Shown here in pieces: positions 60,077-64,000 of a DNA stretch of 64,000 bases. The position numbers and the translations under genes are program-made. Source of the DNA: Boswellia sacra (lineage: Eukaryota; Streptophyta; Magnoliopsida; Sapindales; Burseraceae); assembly GCA_013180625.2 (NCBI GenBank), contig SNVD02014553.1, forward strand, positions 1 through 64,000. Direction: 5' to 3'. The notes beneath the pieces were generated by a model, which saw nothing but the letters and a program-made list of their open reading frames with translations, was not told the origin of the DNA and made no database searches. Position 1 is the stretch's first letter. The number at the start of each line of letters is the position of its first letter.

Positions 60077-60632
60077 ACTTGTGATGAAAACACTAAACCG
60101 TTTCTAAAACAACACATAATAAATTAGATATAATCAGAAGTTATCATGAAATATAAAACAGACAAATATCACATGCAAAGAACTAATCAGTATGCTGTTA
60201 GCAATCGCATAACAGAACACTGTCACGAGATATATAACTTGGCAATGCACTAAATTGAAGTTTGACAAACACTAATACAATCACACTCATCTACAGAACA
60301 AATGAAAACTTTTGTCAAACACTACTGCAATCAAACTCATCTACAGAACAAAGTAAAAACATTCATCAAATTAACTGTGCAGATTAATAACACTTAACAC
60401 AAAGCAGCAAACACTTCGAATGCACATATAGCACCAGAAATATAGTTCTTTCTCCCCCTCACTTCTTACTTATGCTTTTGAGAAACAAGTAACAACACAA
60501 AAGTTAAGCAGAGAGAAACATGAATAACGAGATATCAGAAATAACAGCAAAAATAAAATAGTTCAGCAGCAATCAGAGCAAAATAAAATACAGCCTTTAC
60601 TCCCCCTCGATTTCAGCACAAGTGGCCAAAAT
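60077..60632 (-). other. Noncoding 3' region of the minus-strand element
   Basis: No gene. Two 50-base direct repeats at 60261-60310 and 60311-60360, sharing CTCATCTACAGAACAAA. Also CTCCCCCTC-type words near 60452-60462 and 60601-60608, which read as short purine tracts on the minus strand. Confidence 0.6.
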
Positions 60633-62487
60633 CTAACGAAGCCTGGGAGACTTTCTAACTGGTAGAGAGGTGGAACTACTAGGGCACTTGATGGATTTGC
60701 GAGCAACAGTTTTAAATCGATGCCTAGGAGTGGATGAAGGCCGATCAGAGGGAACAGGTTCTAGTGGAGTTGCAACTGGTGCTGGCTGTTCAGAAGAGAC
60801 TGGTTCTGGTGGAACTTCAGCAGTATCGGAGGAAGTTACAGTTACTTTAGCTATAACTCTGCATATCTCCCTCTCTATTCTTTCTACACTGGTTTTAGTG
60901 GCCTTGATAGGCTGTTGTGTAGTGGGAACCAGTAACTCAGCTGCTGGAAGAGTTGGTGATTGAGGTGGTGGTGGATGAGATTCTGCTTCAGCTGCTGTAG
61001 GAAGAGGGATATCATGAGATTCTGTCTCAGCAAGTGGTGAGGGCTGTTTCATTCCGAAATCTACCTGTTTTGGTTCATCAGACTCAGATTCATCTTGCAA
61101 GGTGGGAGCTAATGATTCCAGTTTCTGCTTCTTCTTCTGGTCAGATGATTTCTTCACCACTTTAAGTTTCTTCTTTCCCTTCTTGCTATATCCCTTGACA
61201 GAAGCCTTGATTGATTTTTCTTTTAGCTTTTGAGCTGCTGTTTTCTCTGTCATAATAGCAGGTTGTGCAGCATTAGTGGATGGCATTTGAGCAGCTTCCT
61301 TAGGTAATGGTTCATCTGCCTCAGGTATTTCCTCATTTGGTTTTTCAAGAACCACAAGTTTAGGTTCCATGGGATGTGGTGCTGTGGACCTAGAGTGTCC
61401 TGTAAATTGAGCTTCCAAAACAGATTGCTTGAGTTTAATGTCCTTCAAATCCTGCACAATATCTGTCAAAGTAGAGGTGATCAATTGAAGCTTTTCTTCA
61501 ACAATTTTCAATTATTTTTTCTTGACTGTTTTTGGTTTTGGTTCAGGTACAGGTAAGTCAGATTAGTCATGCAATCTTTGAAGGAATCCCTTGGTGATGG
61601 ACTTAGACAGAATTTCTGTCTGTTCATTAGAGCTCACAGGAATATTGTTCTGAGCAAGAATTCCTTGAATCAAACAGGGGAACACAAGCAAATAGTAATC
61701 GGAGTGATAGGATCCAATTTGAACAATTGTTCAATAGGCTAACAATGCAAAGTTTATTGGCCGATTGGTTCCTAAGCAAAATAGAAGTTTCACTCTGTCT
61801 TCCCGAATCTGATTTTGACGAGAAGAAGGAAGCCAATTAAACTGTGCTATCTTATGTAACACTCTGTATTTCTTCCTAAGGCACTTCTGGTCAATACCAT
61901 CTCTGGGTTTCCATTCAATGTCTGTTCGACCAATCACTTTCTTAACTATTTTTGCCATGTTATATTCTTCATCTACAGAATGCATACTGCCTATTGGAAT
62001 ATCTAGAAAAGAGTTTATGACATTAGGAGAGAATTTCACAAACTTCCCCCGATAGTAAACTTTGTGGTAATGAAAACTCTTAAGATTGTCAATGGCATTT
62101 GAGATATTAGCATAAAATTCCTGAATCAAAGTTTTTATAGGAGGAAGAAAGTTTGATACCGTTTAAGTCTAGTAATTGGACTCAATCATCTCATTGAGAC
62201 CATATGTGTTGAAGTCTGAGAGTTTTACTGGCCTTTCCACCTGCAATTTTCTCTGTGAAGCGATCGTGACAAACTTCTGTTTAACAGCAGCTGTGAGGAA
62301 TTTGTTGTATTTTGGCTTGACCTTGTTTTTTATCTTCTTCACCGGTACTTGTTCGTCCTCACTGATGGCGGGATCGACAGCAATCTTTGCATGTGTGTGT
62401 TGTGCAGGAGATGACGGAATGCTGTCACTACTGTTGTAATTAGAGCTGCTAGAGGAAGAAGAAGCACTAGCTGTCGAGTTTGATGAG
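60633..62487 (-). pseudogene. Putative plant transposon protein (Transposase_32-like) gene, broken
   Basis: Read on minus from 62487: a Ser-rich start, HAKIAVDPAISEDEQVPVKK, then RKLQVERPVKLSDFNTYGLN, IQEFYANISNAIDNLKSFHY, VYYRGKFVKFSPNVINSFL and WLPSSRQNQIREDRVKLLF. This matches the family in which a V-x-x-F-Y-A-N segment and an R-G-x-x-V-x-F-S-P segment are followed by a Leu-rich helix. The C-terminal half (60633-61511) is Lys/Pro/Ser-rich and low in complexity, ending RKSPRLR. Stops in the same frame lie at 61731, about 61560 and about 61512; another break is near 62165. It stands between pol and the 3' LTR of its element. Its function is unknown. The 5' end is cut by the LTR at 62488. Confidence 0.65.
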
Positions 62488-63867
62488 TGATGAACACTAA
62501 AATATGTATGCTTAATAAGAGCTTAATTCATCATATTGCATTAATAGTATCATTAAATTCCTCAACTTAAGCATATTTGCAGTCTTTACATCATTTGAAT
62601 TAACTTTCTCTTAATTTTGGTTTTGATGTAGGTTTGGTAAATTAGGCATAACTTTCTATTTATAGATCAAAATAGTGCAAATCTTAATGCTTTGGAAAGC
62701 TAATTAAATTATCTACAAGATTGTATTTCACAAGCATCATCAAATTCGGGCTCTTAGTGGACCAAAAATGGGCTTGAAGTGAACCCGACTGTAGTTTTGG
62801 CCCAGCCTAACCATGCCTCCGTATTTTGACCGTCCGTATTTTGATAGTGTCTCTCAAAATACGTATCCAAATCGTATGAATCAAGATGTTCTAGAAATCT
62901 GAGAGAAATATCTACGACTTTCATGAAGACATGTGATTAAAATTCTAAAAAATTCAATGCCAAAATCGGTGGTCAAATCAGTTCACCAAATTATCCTAAT
63001 TGTCAAAATTGGTGCATCTAATATTTGACAATTATTCCTTTGTAATTTGATAGGTTTGCCCCTGAATATATCTATAAATAGAGGTGCCTTGTGACCCATT
63101 AGGGCAGCTTGGCCTTGCTGGGATCTTGTATTGTGTTTCTCTCTTGTGTTTTTATGCTATTAATAAATCTTCTTTTTCTTGCAATTTGTTTCCTTTCTTT
63201 TATAATGTCTTTCTAATTTCTCTCTTGCTAAGGTGAAAGGGTGAAACCCTTGATATGAGAGTAAGGATTCTCTAACCCTTTAATATATGCTTAATAATCA
63301 TAATCTTGTGTTGTTTATATGATTTATATTTATTTCTTTAATCAATCTTGACACCACTTATAAAGTGGAGGTCTTGATCCATTGTTGACAATCCTTGGCA
63401 CATCAAATGCTTGGATCCTTTCTAGATGTCGTATGGTTCTTCCTTACCGACATGAATCTAGTTAGGAATCTTGATTTGTTGTAGACATAAGGAGATTGGC
63501 ACATTGGATGCTTGAACCCATTTACAAGAAGTGGTATAAATATTGGTAACGAAGCAAATATAATTCATATAACTAAAACGGGTTGTTTATCCTTATTTGA
63601 AATATCAATGGCGGATCCCCTAACCTTAGCTTTCATTATTATTGTGTTGATTTCTCTTGTGTGATTCTCATTTATTGTTTACGAACTTGTTCTTACTTAT
63701 ATTTGTTGATATTATCTTGTGATCTCTTTGAATCATCCATATCATATTTGCTTACTTTATAGTTTGTAGCGCTAAAATTTCCTTCCTCGTGGATCGACCC
63801 CGGTCTCACCGGGTTTATTACTTCGACACTCCTATACTTGGGAGGCAATTCTTTTTCGGATGTGTCA
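62488..63867 (+). repeat. 5' LTR of a second element B family member (element C)
   Basis: TGATGAACAC to GTGTCA, 1380 bases, collinear with 8421-9791 and 18712-20081. A primer site and leader follow, so this is a 5' LTR whose element runs beyond the window, not a solo LTR. It carries a small local duplication (GACCGTCCGTATTTTGATAG, near 62827-62848). Confidence 0.9.
63073..63081 (+). promoter_or_regulatory. TATA box of element C LTR
   Basis: TATAAATAG, at the same place as in the 5' LTR of element B. Confidence 0.6.
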
Positions 63868-63873
63868 AGTTTT

Positions 63874-63891
63874 TGGCACCGTTGCCGGGGA
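63874..63891 (+). promoter_or_regulatory. Primer binding site of element C, tRNA-Asp
   Basis: TGGCACCGTTGCCGGGGA; one mismatch to the 3' end of plant tRNA-Asp, better preserved than in element B. Confidence 0.88.
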
Positions 63892-64000
63892 AGGTAAAAA
63901 TTGGCTTGCAAAATTATAAGTATTCTCTTCTTTCATTTTGGATCTTAATTTTTTTACTTTATTGTGTGTTCATATTCTCTTCTCTTTTCTTCTATCTTTC

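Noticed and set aside
60670..60963. Plus-strand frame of 97 codons
   Set aside because: It is the antisense shadow of the Pro/Lys-rich minus-strand transposon protein.

Overview
The window is nuclear DNA of a flowering plant, most likely a dicot: it is AT-rich, the only recognisable genes are plant-type transposon genes, and the families present (Athila-type Ty3/gypsy with a tRNA-Asp primer site, CACTA/En-Spm, Mutator with a ULP1 gene, Ty1/copia, plant mobile domain) are typical of angiosperm repeat-rich chromatin. I found no intact ordinary host gene, no tRNA or rRNA gene and no CRISPR. Nearly every coding region is broken by stops or frameshifts.

Layout. 1-4212: the 3' part of Ty3/gypsy element A, with a LOG-type cytokinin-activation gene copy (148-796) upstream of its 3' LTR (2801-4212). 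4213-7300: minus-strand remains of another gypsy-like element with a plant-mobile-domain segment followed by gag. 8421-20081: element B, an almost structurally complete Athila-type retrotransposon (two LTRs of about 1.37 kb, tRNA-Asp PBS, gag-PR-RT-RH-INT, an extra unknown ORF, a LOG-like gene with an internal tandem duplication, PPT). About 20640-30576: a CACTA element with tnp2/TNPD-type and TNPA-type genes, 3' subterminal repeats and a 3' terminus, but no visible 5' terminus. 30577-37424: degenerate intergenic DNA with a doubtful NAC-like remnant, a PIF/Harbinger-like element and a segment duplicated elsewhere in the window.

37425-46319: a Mutator-like element with a perfect 9-bp target duplication, long terminal inverted repeats, a mudrA-type transposase on minus and a convergent ULP1-like cysteine protease gene on plus. 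47665-48994: a short non-autonomous Mutator-like element. 49734-56178: a decayed Ty1/copia element with both LTRs. 59149-62487: the 3' end of a minus-strand element, probably SIRE-like copia, carrying a putative plant transposon protein (Transposase_32-like) gene next to its PPT and LTR. That gene is cut by the 5' LTR (62488-63867) of a second member of the element B family, whose body runs out of the window.

The most unusual point is that two gypsy elements with clearly different LTRs both carry an intronless LOG-family gene at the same place, between integrase and 3' LTR (for A the integrase lies outside the window). A recurring 15-base motif and a shared hairpin occur in the same 3' regions. 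This suggests that a cytokinin-metabolism gene was captured by a retrotransposon lineage and kept through its diversification.
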